Source: Nephrocerus scutellatus (taxonomy: Eukaryota > Arthropoda > Insecta > Diptera > Pipunculidae). Taken from it: a stretch of 64,000 bases of DNA. Positions 23,871 through 36,479 of the stretch are shown here, in pieces (position 1 is the first letter of the stretch; every line of letters starts with the position of its first letter). Made by a program: the position numbers and the translations under genes. The DNA lies in assembly GCA_947095585.1 (NCBI GenBank), contig OX352765.1, positions 19,962,444 through 20,026,443 on the forward strand, written 5' to 3'. The notes under the pieces were generated by a model, which saw only the letters and a list, made by a program, of their open reading frames with translations, was not told the DNA's origin and did no database searches.

Positions 23871-26138
23871 TTTTAGTTCATTGTATAGCTAACTCTCTCC
23901 ATTGAGCCAGCCATTGCCCATAGTTAAGACTAGTATGGCTAGTCAAAGCAAATTCTGAGTGGCACTGTTTTCAAATTTTCGATAGTCACATGAATGGCTT
24001 TGATTGTAAATCTGCAGTAAACACTTCTATCAGCCCTTACAATTTGTGCGCTACCATCTCCATCATCGCTGGAAGTTCAGGAAGTCTGTATGACTTTATG
24101 AGATTTCGCTCACCTGAGAAGACACCTGCACCGACTTAATGCTTCATCTTGGATAGGTCAGTGTGGATTTTCACTTTAAACTATACACAGATAGTAGAAT
24201 GCGTTCCAAGCAACATGGCGATGATATGGATTTTTTTAGAAATACTCCCAAAGTTAATGAAAGTAAATAATAAGAGAAAGTGGCTGGAGATTTGGGATTA
24301 ACCAAATAAATCTTATAATTCCAAACAGATTTTCCTCGTGAAGATAATCACATGTGTGTACCCACGTGCACAAGTGTGATAGTCACAATTAAAAACAATA
24401 AAATACAGCCAGAAGTAGCTACACCTGTCGAATACTTTTACTTTACCTCAGAAAACCCTTTTAATATTTTTTTGTATCTCCATCTGTGTCATCTTCGTTT
24501 AAGCGAATGTGTTTAGTGATTTATATGACGCCGCATAAATCAACTTAATTGGACTCTCAAATGTTCCCTGAAACTCTCACACGTCACAGCTGATTTAGAT
24601 TTTAATAAAAATGAAAACTATGAAAAAAAAAATTTATGCACGAATTAGAAGAAGGAAAACAGCACGCGTAGAGTGGCGTCTACCTCCTGACTCAGACGAT
24701 AATTGCACGATGCACGAACATTAAAAGAGAGTGGAAGTGAAGATGAAGCCAATCGTTTGGTGGACGGGCAGAGGAGACCACCTATTTAGCAATCGGACAA
24801 CTTAATTTTGTTTAGTAGGTTAGTAGCATAATAGCGCAGTTGTGCGCTTTGGGTCTTTCTACACATTCCGCCGATGCATCAACTAATCATTAGTATGGTT
24901 AAGCACAAAACTACCTGTCTTGTGGGCGGCACCAGTGGAAAGGAGTTAGTAAGACCCGCTTGTTGCCGCTCTATTATGTTCAACAACGTCCGTTAAATGT
25001 TGTAATCAAAAGATTTTACAGCACCAGCCAGTCAAAGAAGATCACGATATCCCACAGCATCCCGCAAGATGGTTGATCAAATTTCCTAAATGGCAATTGA
25101 ACGTGAAGTGGCTCTTTTATCCCCAGTAGTTATAGTCAGTTCGCTAAATAAACCATCTTAGGTTCACTGTCGCTGTCGTTGCTGAATACCGCTACACACT
25201 TTCGTGCTTTGTATTTTGATACAATGCCAAGTAGCTATAGTGCCAAAAATGCTATTGCATAATTATTAGTCGTCCGGTTGCACCGTTTTATTTGGCTTCA
25301 TCTTACCTGCTAGGTGACATATTTCAGCTGCTGATTGTTCTTGCTAACACGTCAGCGCTGACCAACGAAATTAGAGCCCAAACAGCCGGTCATTCAAATT
25401 AAATTCACGAGTTTCGTGAAATCACTTGAAGTTATTCAAAACTTGTACCTTTTTACCCAATTATCCAAGTTGTGCCCTGGAAATGAATCTCCTGCTCTCA
25501 CGAACTTTTATACAAGCGTGTAAAATATTATAGGTATTGTTCTCAATAACATTACATAGGTCCATCGTGTGCAGGGTTAGATTCTTAAAAAGTTTTCCGA
25601 ATTTCCTTGTAATTGTTACAGCTACACATATAGTAGCTGCATGCATTTGAAGGTGGCGATATTTATGATCTTGGAAACTATTTTTATACTGGTCCTTAAG
25701 TACTTCTCATACTGGAGAAGGCGGCTTAAACATGCTTTACGCATGGGCAAAGGTAGAGAGAGTGCCAAAGATGCCCGTTCCACTCAGCGCGATAGGTCGG
25801 AGGGCTAGACGATATCAGCATCGGCTGCCAAGAAGGCCAGGCCTCGACTTTAAGCTGCAAAAATAAAAAAACTTTATTTAATCTTTCAAATTTTTGTATT
25901 TACATTGGTTTTTCTGATTAAGTTTTATAAAAATAAATTTAAATAGTTATACAATTAATGAAAGAAGCTTTCTAAAGAGTTCGTAGTGGTACATAGAATA
26001 ACACCTGTTTTTTTACAAATTACAACTTTAATTAATAAATAGCAAAAGTTCACAAATTTACACTGGTGATTACTTATTATTCACTTATAACACAAGGGCG
26101 GTAGCTCTATCTACTTTTCAACTTTTCATGTAGTCTGG
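23871..26138. other. Unassigned DNA
   Basis: About 2.3 kb with no gene I can support. The stretch 25690-25860 has a higher G/C content and short open frames (for example KHALRMGKGRESAKDARSTQ) but no recognisable family. Confidence 0.45.
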
Positions 26139-26193
26139 TTGAATGCCGAATAATAACTTATCGTAGTAAGTTAGTTATTATTCGGAATTCAAT
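26139..26193. repeat. Perfect-looking hairpin, about 20-bp arms
   Basis: TTGAATGCCGAATAATAACT and its near-complement AGTTATTATTCGGAATTCAA flank a short loop. It could be the fused ends of a small inverted-repeat element. No function is evident. Confidence 0.7.
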
Positions 26194-26329
26194 TGCTTTA
26201 TTTATTTAAAATCTACAGTTTTCAGAAGCTTCTAATCTTTTCTATTCAATTCTATTAGAAACATCTAGCAATTACCAGAAGATACTGGTGTAATCTTATA
26301 TAAAAGTCTCCACATAATTTTATATACAA

Positions 26330-26890
26330 ACTACCAACCATATCAGTTGCATCAGGAAACATAGACTACACCATTCCGCAACTACAGTTCGGCAATAAGT
26401 TCCAAGTCACTATCCTCTCCAGATCGTTCTTTGGGGAAGGTGCTCTCTTGGAAGATGAATCGATCCACTTCTACACTGACGGTTCAAAAACTGATGTTTG
26501 GGCAGGCGGAGTCGTCTTTTCAAAAAGGCTTAATATAAGTCTATCTTTCCGTGTTCCTAATCACTGAACTGTTTTCTAAGCAGAAATCATGGCGATAAAA
26601 AAAGTCCTGTCTTGACTGAAGATAAATGTTATGTCCGCTAATAATATTCGCATTTTCTCGGATAGCCAAAGCTGCTCTGAAATCCCTATAATTAGTCTCT
26701 ACGAACTTTATTGTAGGCCTAGACCGCCGATCATCTCTCAAGGCGATGTAAGAGCAGTTCAACTTCCACCTTTGCTGGGTGCCGGGGTATAGGGATATTC
26801 TAGGGAACTGTAGGACTGATGAGCTCGTCAGAAATGGAACTACAATCCCCGTTCTACCTAAAAAATGGTTCAAGACCCCACTAAAGTTCC
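26330..26890 (+). mobile_element. LOA/I-like LINE RNase H fragment
   Basis: RNase H motifs appear in order: HFYTDGSKTDVWAGGVVFSK (first Asp), AEIMAIK (Glu), RIFSDSQS (second Asp), then a broken WVPG and NCRTDELVRNGTT. Two stops and a frameshift interrupt it. The same family at 6720-8480 has a collapsed version of this domain, so the two copies complement each other for reconstructing domain order only. Confidence 0.8.
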
Positions 26891-27365
26891 TCATAAAACC
26901 CCCTCGGGACCACCTTCAAGACTACTAAAAGACTCCTCCCTCTCAAAACCTTCTAAAGACTCATCAAGAATCCCTTAAAACCCTCTTAAGATCTCCTCGA
27001 GACGCCACTAAAAACCCCCTAAAAACAACCTCAATACCCCTCAATACTCCTCTCAAGACCCCCTTAAAATCTCCCAAGGACCCAACTCAAGAACCTCTCA
27101 AAACTCTTTCAAGACGTCATCAAACAACCTCAAGGCCCCTTAAGACCCCCTCAAAGCCCCAATCAAGATCCCTCTGAAGACCCCACTCAATACCCCTTAA
27201 GACTATCTGATGACGCCCTCAACACCGCCTTAAATCCCCTTCAATATCCCACTTAAGACCCTGTTAAAACCACCTTAAGATCCCCTCAAGACCCCCTGAC
27301 CACCACAACACTCCCTTCCGGACCCCATAAGAACACTCCTCAAGACCCGCCTTCGGAATGTCGTC
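26890..27365. repeat. Degenerate minisatellite, C-rich on the plus strand
   Basis: Drifting CCCCTCAAGACCCCCTTAAA-like units. It is the complementary orientation of the tract at 22670-23275, about 3.6 kb away, and follows directly on the RNase H fragment. Confidence 0.85.
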
Positions 27366-27478
27366 CCCAAAAACGCGTACAAAACCGTCAACTCACAGCA
27401 TTACAATGAAAAAAGCGTGACAGAATGACATATAAACCGACAGAAAGACATATGCAAGCTAAAAGCTGTACATATTTA

Positions 27479-27596
27479 ATTTGCCGAGGAATAAGGAATT
27501 AGAGCAACAATTGCACCATCTTATTCCTTCTTTGGAATAAGAAAACCTGCTGTTTTGCTGGTTTTTCAAATTCTAATTTCCTTATTCCTCGGCAAA
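27479..27596. repeat. Short inverted-repeat element (118 bp)
   Basis: ATTTGCCGAGGAATAAGGAA at the left and TTCCTTATTCCTCGGCAAAT at the right are complementary, with a one-base gap farther in. The middle also carries CTTATTCC/GGAATAAG. A tiny MITE or hairpin is likely; no target duplication is clear. Confidence 0.65.
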
Positions 27597-27599
27597 TAA

Positions 27600-29389
27600 A
27601 ATGCGCCTAAAATAAAAAAGCATTTCAAAGAATAACATTTATATTAATATCTACTTACAACTACTATGTTGATTGAACGCATAATGGAATAAAACAACTA
27701 CGGTTCGTCGGAAATATCTCAAATACAAGCCGACTTTGTAGATCAAATACACAAACCGCCGCAAGAACTTTCAAGTTCGTTGACTATTTTCGTTAAATTT
27801 CCGATGAATTGTCACTCTTTGCAATTCGAACAAAGCGTCAGACATTTACAATTTCGAATTTTATCGGCTTGTCAAAAATGAAACGCCAAACAGCCAAACG
27901 CCATCATAAACGAAACTTATCTCTCTAAAATCGAAGTTAACCGAACCGAGTGAAAGCGAGTGCGAATGCGAATCTCTTCAGTATTCGTGTTTCGTTTTCG
28001 TACCTGCCTTCTGCCTGTCGTGCTATTCACTATTGTATTATAATTATTTGCGATTTGCAGTATATTTTCGCCCCGATTTATTTACGAATTTTTGAAAGTG
28101 CAAATCTGTCGCAGAAGTTCAGCGGTTACTTTTGCTTTTCATTTCACAACCTCCGGGATAAAAAAGTGTTAATAAATTTGAATGTAAATAAATAATAATA
28201 ACATTTATATTAATAAGACGACTGTAGACTGTGGTACTGCGCTGTTGTGCTATTTACTGCTTCAATATTTTGTGCTTTTGAAAAATTGCATCTGCAGCCA
28301 ATTTTAGAGAAAAAATTTTCAATTTAGTGAGTGAGCAAAATTATGTAATTAATATTGTAATTAATAAGCGGTAATGCTATTTTATAGTTTTTCTAGTAGG
28401 TTTGTTGCGACTAATTTGCTTGTGACTTGTGAAATTCTTGAAATGCTTGAATATTGATGCAAATTCCTTCCAACCTAACGCCCGTGATTACCTTTGGAGT
28501 ATACCTACTCCAAGTCCAGTTGGCCATTTAAGTTTTTTTTTTTGAAGAACTAAAACCACATAGGTATACAAAAATTAACTTGTTTTTGTAGTTTTGCAAA
28601 TAGGAAAATATTTTCATACTGATCGATCGAAACTCTTTCAAAGCTGACGAGTACATATGTATATATGTGGATGTGCCTACCTAATACACCTCTGCTTCTC
28701 ACAGTTGAATGTGACGTCATCCGAAGGTTCCCTGCACAGCACATCTGCTACTTCCAATCCAACCAGTGTCGTGTCGAAAACAAAAAACTTTTTATCAATT
28801 CTGGCAAAAGACCTCGTATTAAATTAATTTTTTGTATGTTTTGTGTATATTTGTTCATATGTTTCTTTTTCTTTTTTTGGTAATTAACTGGATTCTACGT
28901 TTGTTTGCAGCTTTTGAAACCTCAATTGTCAAGTCGAATTCCAACTATCAATTGTGATGAGCAGATATTTTAAAAAATTTCCAGATGTTTAATGTGTGTT
29001 TGCTTTACTTTACTTGAGAAATTACTTAGCATATTCCACACGAATCGAAACTTTACAAATCAAGTTTCTGTATAGCGATTAATTCAAGGCTGTTCCCGCG
29101 TATATTTGTATTTATTACCTTACGTGAACACAAATGACCTTTTTAAACTTAATTCTAGGTTTTTGGACCTGTCTTAAGAACCGCATACTTGTATTTATGT
29201 GGTCACAAAAAAAGCTGCAAAATCTTGCTCATGCGAAAATAAAGAGACTTTTTGCTAGCTAGCTGGAGGCTCTTTCCTATCCGTGTAACTTATGTTGTGT
29301 TTGGAAGTACCGGTTTGGACTTTATCGCATTATAAAACAGGCGCGTATTATTCAAATTTCCTTCCTAAAATCATTGGCATTACATCAGC
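27600..29389. other. Unassigned DNA
   Basis: No gene supported. The frames at 27950-28195 and 28665-28883 are AT-rich and lack motifs. Confidence 0.45.
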
Positions 29390-30860
29390 TTTCCTTTACT
29401 CCGCGGGGGAGCATAGGCCTTCTACAAAAGCCCGGCAACGAACTCGATTTATCGCCGGAGGTTTCAAGAGACGCCACTCTGTCCCCTCTTCTATTGTCCT
29501 TTTCCATGTTTTGCTAGGGCGACAAATTCGGCGGCTTCCTTGTGGATTCCAGTCGAGCGCTCAAGCGAGCGAGTTTCTTAAAGTGTAGCCAATCCAGCTC
29601 AATTTTCGTCGTCTAATGGTGATCGCGATTGCTTCCTGCTGCGTTACTATCCACAAGTCTTGATTGGTGATAATGTATGGCCATCGTATTCTCAGTATCC
29701 ACCTTTAGCACTTGTTAACGAAGACTTGAAGGCGCGTCGCAATTGACTCTGTGACTTTCCACGTTTCGTAGTCATACAAGAGTACTGAGAGTACGTTAGA
29801 TCTAAAGATCGTCAGCTTCAGATTACCGGAGATTTGCGAAGAGTTCCATATATTATTTAGCATACTATAGGAGTGTCGCGCCTTGTTTGTCGTCGTCTGA
29901 TGGTGATCGCGATTGCTTCCTGCTGCGTTACTCTCCACAAGTCTTAATTGGTGATAATGTCCGGCCATCTTATTCTCAGTATCCGCCTTAAGCACTTGTT
30001 GACGAAGACTTGAAGGCACGTCCTAATTGACTCTGTGACTTTCCACGTTTCGCAGCCATACAAGAGTACTGAGAGAACGTTAGATCTGAAGATCATTAGC
30101 TTCCGATTCCGGGAGATTTGCGAGGAGTTCCAGATATTATTTAGCATACTATAGGAGTGTCGCGCCTTGTTTACACGAGAGCACACATCCGAGTCAGCAC
30201 CACCTTTTTTTGTCATATAGCTGCTCAAGTAAGAAAACTTATCGACTTCCTCTATCTGATGTCCGTCAATAGAGAGGACACATGTTCTGCGAAGTAGTTT
30301 TGTTTTTGAGACGTTATTTTTAAAACTCACTTTGTTAACGTGGAATTCTAGTGAGTTTAATTTTCGCTCCATGCCACCTAGCGTTTGTGATAGGAGACAT
30401 CGGCATAGTCCAGGTCTTCTAAGCGGTGAAAAAGATTCCATGGCAAACTCGATTTAGTACGGGTTACTATTTTCATCACACTGTAAAAAGCTATGGTGAG
30501 AGGGTGCAACCTTGCGATGTTAAAAGGTGTGCCAAAATATCCGTTATGAATGACGCGGCATGTTGAGTCGTGGTATAGCTCCTTAATGATGATGATGAGT
30601 TTTTCTGGAACACCATAGCTAGACAGAAACTGCCACATCACGTTTCGGCACAAGCTATCAAAAGCGCGTTTAAAATCTACATAAACCATATACAGAGGAG
30701 AGCGATACTCAACTGACCGTTCAATGATTATACGCAGGGTGTTAATTTGATCAGTACAAGAACGGTTTGGGCGAGATTCTGCTTGGTCATTTCTCACTAT
30801 TGGCTCTAACGCATTCCGTAAGCGCCTAGCTAGAGAAGATCACTTTGTTTATGGTGTTTA
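29390..30860 (-). mobile_element. RTE-like LINE (family B), RT to C-terminus
   Basis: The minus strand shows AESRPNRSCTDQINTLRIII, VYVDFKRAFDSL, a frame-shifted LEDLDYADVS (YADD box) and FSYLSSYMTKKGGADSDV. Then come FRSNVLSVLLYGCETWKVTE and the conserved LRRILRIRWPDIITN. Part of the C-terminal region is present twice through a 284-bp duplication. Frameshifts and stops make it inactive. The same general clade occupies 42085-43445, and the tail at 21369-21600 is close kin. Confidence 0.85.
29607..30172. repeat. Tandem duplication of about 284 bp inside the RTE-like LINE
   Basis: Copy 1 runs from CGTCGTCTAATGGTGATCGC (29607) to about 29888. Copy 2 runs from CGTCGTCTGATGGTGATCGC (29891) to about 30172. 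Both end in GAGTGTCGCGCCTTGTTT. They differ at many sites, so the duplication is old. Confidence 0.9.
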
Positions 30861-31043
30861 GCAGGGTAATTCTTCACCTTACTATTGAGCCATCTTTTAA
30901 CGCCGATGGAGTGGTTTTAGATGCCCAGATACCTTGATATATCGCATGCAATTTTTTAAAAAATGTGACGTTCGGTTTGACAATTCTGCTGTCACGTGTT
31001 TTCATAAAAACGAAAAATTCCGCGATATTTTGAGAAAAAGAAT

Positions 31044-31480
31044 GAATATTAGTGTCGATTCCATAGTTTTCGGGGTCGCTGAGGTGAATAGTAATGGTAA
31101 GGCACCTCTAAGGGTTAGGGGTCGATAGGTGAGATGAGGGGTGATTGATATTAGTGTCGATTCTATAGTTTTCTGTGTCGCTGAGGTGAATAGTGATGGT
31201 ATGACACCTCTAAGGGTGTGGGCCGGAAGGTATGGTGAGAGGGTGACCGATATTAGTCTCGGTTCTATAGTTTTCTCGATCGCTGAGGTGATGGTAAGAC
31301 ACCTGTATGTGAAAGGGGTGTTGGTGAGGTGAAATGCTTTGTGTCAAGTTTTACAAACGTGCAATGCAAGTGCAAGTGCACTATAGTGATGGTAAATCAC
31401 CGCTATTGGGATGGTGGTCAGTAAAAGGGATGTGGGGGCGATATTAGTGTAAAATTTTACACCATTGCAACGCTGCGTAC
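31044..31480. repeat. Helitron-associated tandem array, about 102-bp unit
   Basis: Units begin near 31044, 31147 and 31249 with GATATTAGTGTCGATTCTAT and continue GTCGCTGAGGTGA and ACACCTCTAAGGG. Decayed pieces follow to about 31470 (GGGCGATATTAGTGT). The same unit type occurs inside the Helitron at 31700-31790 and alone at 62806-62925, so the array probably belongs to the DINE/Helitron family. Confidence 0.7.
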
Positions 31481-31488
31481 TAAAATAG

Positions 31489-31849
31489 TCTTATATATAA
31501 AAATGAAAGCATGTTTGTTTGTTTCCTATACAAATCAATCAATTAAATTTTGTTTAGGATGCTTCACTGATGTGTGGAACAAACAGTAACCACATTTATG
31601 TCAAACAAAAACCATTTCTTGGATGGTTTAAAATTGTGTTTCATTTACTTGGCAACGTATATTTTCTTTTTATTTAAAATTTGTTTAAAAACTGTTTGAA
31701 TTTTTTGCCGATATAAGTATCGATTATATAGTTTGCTGTGTGGCTAAGGTGTTCGATTGTTGTAGATGGGTCAGTGGGTGGGTTGGCGTTGGGTGGTTGG
31801 TTAGTTGGGTGGGATACGGAAGCGAGGAAACGCCGGATATTTCAGCTAG
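31489..31849 (+). mobile_element. Non-autonomous Helitron (DINE-like)
   Basis: It starts TCTTATATATAAAAATGAAA, the usual 5' end of insect Helitrons, and ends with CAGCTAG followed by T, matching the CTAG 3' end with a T target base. The inside carries a relic of the 102-bp unit (GATATAAGTATCGATTATAT). No coding sequence is present, so it would have depended on an autonomous partner. No terminal inverted repeats are expected or seen. Confidence 0.75.
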
Positions 31850-31859
31850 TCAATAATAA

Positions 31860-33330
31860 TTATAATAATATTAAATAAATAGTTGTACCAATTTGTCGTT
31901 TAATCTCCCAGTACCTAGCAAACACTTCAACTTCAAAGCGTAAATGAGTCTGTGGGCATAATCTACTACTCCTACTACTGTTTGATGTCATTCTGATAAA
32001 TTTATAGCTATTCCAATGTTGTCAGCACATTCCATGTTTTAAAGAGGTAGATGTGCTTTTCTAGAATATGTTAATATTTAAGCTTCTCGTTAGTCGGAAA
32101 TTTGGAAATTAGCAATTTCATAGAGCTCCCTACGTCTGTTTTACAAAAGGAAAGTTTCCAAACGGCTATTGGGACAGGTGTTCCACCTGGAATAATTATA
32201 CCAATTACTGAAAAATCAGAGTACCGAACAACAACAATAACAATGTGGTACTTTTCTATGGTTGGATACTAATGTGTCGACGATTTATTCGCTCATCTCC
32301 ATTAACTCATTCTAAGCACGAAATTTGCAATTTGATTACGTGATTAATGCAAAGTTGTGTTACTATTTTTAATAAGAAATTCAAATTACCTGCTTACAGA
32401 TATGTGATGTGCGTTGAAAGCTCTATCTCTGCACCACCACACCACGTATTATGAATGAAATCGCCTTAGTAACCTCTTTTTTTTTCATTCTCTTATTATT
32501 AATGTTTTTAATATGTTTGTGTAGTGTGCGTGTGTGCGTGTGTGCTCAGTGTTTATTAATAGCATAAACAACAAATCAGCAGCATAGTATAGTACAGCGT
32601 AACACTCGAATTGTTGTCGTCGCACTCCTAATCATAGCGGCGCGGTGTCGCGCTGCAATTTCACTTCAGACTTCTGAGTAATATCGACGAACACAGTTTA
32701 TTTTAAAATGTTATGTTTATTTACTTTTAACGGCTATTTGCCACCGAAGAATTTTAGTAGAAGTACAAATAAATGCAATCGGCGTAGTGAAGTATGGTTG
32801 AGCGGTAAGGGACTATAACGTGGTTGGAACGCTTTTAAACAAAAAAAAACAAAAAAACAGAATAAACCACCCGATTTTAAACCATATCCATATTATTCAC
32901 TACTTTTTTGGTTTATTTCGCTATTGGTTTATTTTCTTAACCAGTTTAACGGCCATGAATTGTTATATTTGCTCGATTTGACAACGATTTGACAATCATT
33001 TGACAACTATTTGATGTGTCAAAATCGGTTTGCACACCTGTAGAAACAATAATCAAGATGAAACAATGAGCGAAATGAATAAAAATCTGGCAAAAGCATA
33101 TATATGCCTACCGGGAGCAGAATATTGGCCTTTGATGGATGTTAAATGCCATTATAATCGGCTGCCGTTTGCTTAAAGTTGCCGCAGGCCAGCATACGGA
33201 GTACAACGAGCAATTTGTTTTCTGCGGTCAACTCACGTGAACTGAAGAAATAGAAAAAATTAATAAACAATATTAATAAATAAATCAACATATTAAAATT
33301 AAAATTCTCTAATAGGAGATATATGTTTTT
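31860..33330. other. Unassigned DNA with GT-rich tract
   Basis: A GT-rich stretch lies near 32515-32550 (GTGTGCGTGTGTGCGTGTGT). A weak SINE-like head (TATGGTTGAGCGGTAAGG) followed by an A-rich run lies near 32790-32860. No gene supported. Confidence 0.45.
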
Positions 33331-33339
33331 AAAATTTGA

Positions 33340-33700
33340 AGAAAATCTGGCTAATTTTTAAAAAAAAATTACATGTGCACCACTCGGGTCTCTGGGCCCG
33401 ATCACTCCAACAAATTTAAAAAAAGTTTTGTTCATCAGTAATACACATGTGTTTAAAATTTGAAGAAAATCGAGCTAATTTTAAAAATAAATATATGGGC
33501 ACCCCTCGGGCCTCAGGGCTCAGGGATTTTAATTTACTTGGGTACTCCTCATGCATAGGAGATCCATATTAAACACATATGTATCTCCTGGTAGAGAATT
33601 TACATCAAAAATTTACAAGGGCTCTCCTCGGGCCTCAGGCCTCGGACTTTGGGAAGTAGGTTAAAAATTGAACGCAAGATTCCACGACAAACGGACGTGC
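33340..33700 (+). repeat. Dispersed repeat with ACACATGTGT motifs
   Basis: Contains AATACACATGTGTTTAAAAT, two GGGCCTCAGG-like phrases and the same end phrase as 641-1090 (AAGATTCCACGACAAACGGA). It covers about 350 bp. Confidence 0.7.
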
Positions 33701-33829
33701 CACGGGCAAGGAAAGTAAATATAGAGAATTTAAAAATGCACCGAAAATATATATTCGGTTATGTTCGCATTTTTTGCGTATAACACTTTGATCTACGTGC
33801 AATATATCCAGAAATGTTGGGTTAAAGCT

Positions 33830-34190
33830 GGCCTTGGGTTATTCTCCATACAAAGACAAGAGCTATGAACGGTTGTTGGGGTATTTACGGGACACTGCCT
33901 TCTATAGAAACATGCGAGAAGGATGCGTCTTAAATATAATGTCTTCTACAAAAGCTGTATCGGTGAGGACGAGGAGGAGACGATATCACATATTCTCTGG
34001 TCTTGTCCGGAACTAATGGACAATTGGACAACGTCTGAGATCTCCAAACGTATAGTGAGATACAACGTGCAGCCACAACAACCTAACCGAACCGAACCTA
34101 ATACGATCTGCAGGCTTTCAAAACACTAACTCCCTTTCTTAACGTTAATGCTTCTCTTCCAAACCTAGCCTAGCCTAGCCTAGCATTATA
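33830..34190 (+). mobile_element. LINE C-terminal Cys-His tail
   Basis: Reads GYSPYKDKSYERLLGYLRDT in one frame and EDEEETISHILWSCPELMDN in another, the terminal motif of an R1/LOA-type LINE. It is followed by CTAACCGAACCGAACCTAAT and then CCTAGCCTAGCCTAGCCTAG, a simple-repeat tail. Confidence 0.7.
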
Positions 34191-34439
34191 AGGTCCCTTT
34201 ACGAGTGTGCAAATCACATCAAAACGAGTGTATCCGCAGCTTGATATACGAATAAACGGGCCACCCACTTTGTTTTATTTTATTTAATGTCAATTGTCTT
34301 ACAACAAAAATAATTATTTCTTAATTTTAGTTAAAAGTGTTGCTCCTTTTATGGTTCATTCATGGTAAAAATATTTGAATCACTGAATTGGTATCATATA
34401 TTTCATCACAGTTAATGAGTCACAAAGGCCATAACGTAA

Positions 34440-35390
34440 AAGAAAATATTGGGTTTATCTGTGAAAAAACAGCAACAGTCGTTCCCCCTTTCTCACCTAT
34501 TTCGCCTATCCCGTTCACAAGGAGAATTTACTCAAATTTGGAAGACCTCTTTCATAATCCCGATACACAAAAAAGGAACAAAGAGTTATGTAACTAATTA
34601 TCGTACCATTTCTAAACTTCCTCATATACCAAAACCCTTCGAAAGTATTTTATACGAAACCCTAAGTCTCTTATCTCTCAGAGCCAACACGGCTTTCTCC
34701 AAGGTCCTTACAGCCTTAGAGCGCTGCAACCCCTATACCCGTGCGCAAATTATAAAAAAAAATTGAAGTGTTTGAAGAGGTGTGCTTCAAATCTGGCATT
34801 ACTATTCATTCTAACGCTGACGACAGCACTCTCAGTACCTTTTCTTCGCAAGGCACAACCACGGTGGTTAGGCACGTTAACTTCTGACCTGAGCGGCATA
34901 ATAAAATGGAAAAAGAAACGTAATAGAGTAGACTTAACGCCTTTCAAAACCCAATGCTGTCTCTCGTAAAAGAGAAACGTAAACCTCCAGCCATTATCCT
35001 AAAATGAAATGCATCGAGGAAATCGAGAAAAAACTTCGTTGGAGCTGACTACTATTTACCAGGCGTTCATTCGTCTTAAACTTGAGTGTGATTGTCATAT
35101 CTGGTCAGGTGCACCTGCTTGATAGAATACAGAACAGAATGTTTCCTGCTTGTCCATTTAATCGATGCTACCACCAGCAGTGCTCTAAGGAAATAGCCAG
35201 TTGCATGTCGCCCCTTTAATAATTTAACGGCAATACTCCTGTATTTCTCCTTAATCCCATTTCGGATGTACTGTTCAAGTTCAGTCTTTTTAGATTCAGA
35301 TTTTTATAACATCGCTTTTTATCTCTTTCGAAGAACACCCGTAAATTCTGTACATCCTGTACGACCTATTCTTTCTAGCTGAAATGCCAA
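34440..35390 (+). mobile_element. Jockey/CR1-like LINE RT fragment
   Basis: EFTQIWKTSFIIPIHKKGTK and YVTNYRTISKLPHIPKPFES are the RT entry motifs. Next comes a shortened palm where NADDSTLS stands in the place of YADD, then IIKWKKKRNRVDLTPFKTQC and a decayed CHIWSGAP. At least 500 bp of RT is deleted between the two halves. It differs in sequence from family J. Confidence 0.75.
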
Positions 35391-36475
35391 CTAAAAATTA
35401 ATTTAATATAAACAGAAATGTAATTCTATGATTATATGAATATTAAGTATCTTGGCAGCCTAAGCAGTTTGTGCAGCAACAAGTCATCTTCAGACAACAG
35501 ACAAAACGAATTTGAAACCTGTATCTTAAAGTAAACTTAATACTCGTATTCTATTTCCTTCTTAGATATTATAACAAATACGCACTCGTATACTAGGTAT
35601 AGATAAAAATTAAAAGAAATATGATCGAGTTCACATTGCAATGCTTTTATCTCCTCATTTTTCAATTTACTTTTTTATAGAATTCTTTGAATGTAAACAA
35701 GGTAAGCAATTGCTGAAACAAAAACAAGTTTTAAAAAACTAGTCGTATGACAGTAGGGCAGGGTCGCACCACTTGAGTCCAGCGAATCAAATAGCCAATA
35801 AGTTAGTTACCAAAGAGGTGTTGTTTGCCCTCTAGAAGTTACGGTCGGGTGAAAAAAAATCTGTCTTATGAAACGTGCGTTGATGCGATGAGAACCCAGA
35901 AACGCGAACAACACCTTTGGAACCTGTAACGTATAGGATATTATTTACTAACTGTGTGCTGTGCTTTCAAAATTAGTCCAATTACTGGACAGTGTAATCG
36001 GACAGCGAGATTGCTAAAACAAAAAATCTTTGAACTGTTTGTTAACGTGATTATCAGTTTAAGTTTTACTATAACGTTTTAAGTATAATAAGGCAATTTA
36101 ATCCACTTATAGGTATGGTTTATTCAAAACAAGCCTCGGAAGCCACAGTAGCATGTAGTAGCGACTGTCATCTGATTGTGTATTCATATTCACTGTTAAC
36201 CTTACCGACTATTAAAAAAAGGTTCACTACCAATATCTTTTATTGCGAATAAATAATAACCCTGCAACAACAACTGTAAATAACTTAAAACTCACAAAAA
36301 AATGTCCCCCCTTCCACGACGATTGGTTTTACGCAACGAAAGGAATCCAGTGTTTATCCAAAGAATCGACCAAGGATCGCCACCCCAACAATAGGTTTGA
36401 GATTGGATTACTACTCGTAGATTCTCTTTTTTCATGAATCTATTTTGTTTTTGTTTATTTTTTCTAATTTTAGAG
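35391..36475. other. Unassigned DNA
   Basis: No supported feature. The frames near 36243-36489 have no motif. Confidence 0.45.
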
Positions 36476-36479
36476 TGGG

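Noticed and set aside
25690..25860. Ribosomal-protein-like processed pseudogene
   Set aside because: Basic residues and higher G/C first suggested this, but no ribosomal-protein motif could be matched.
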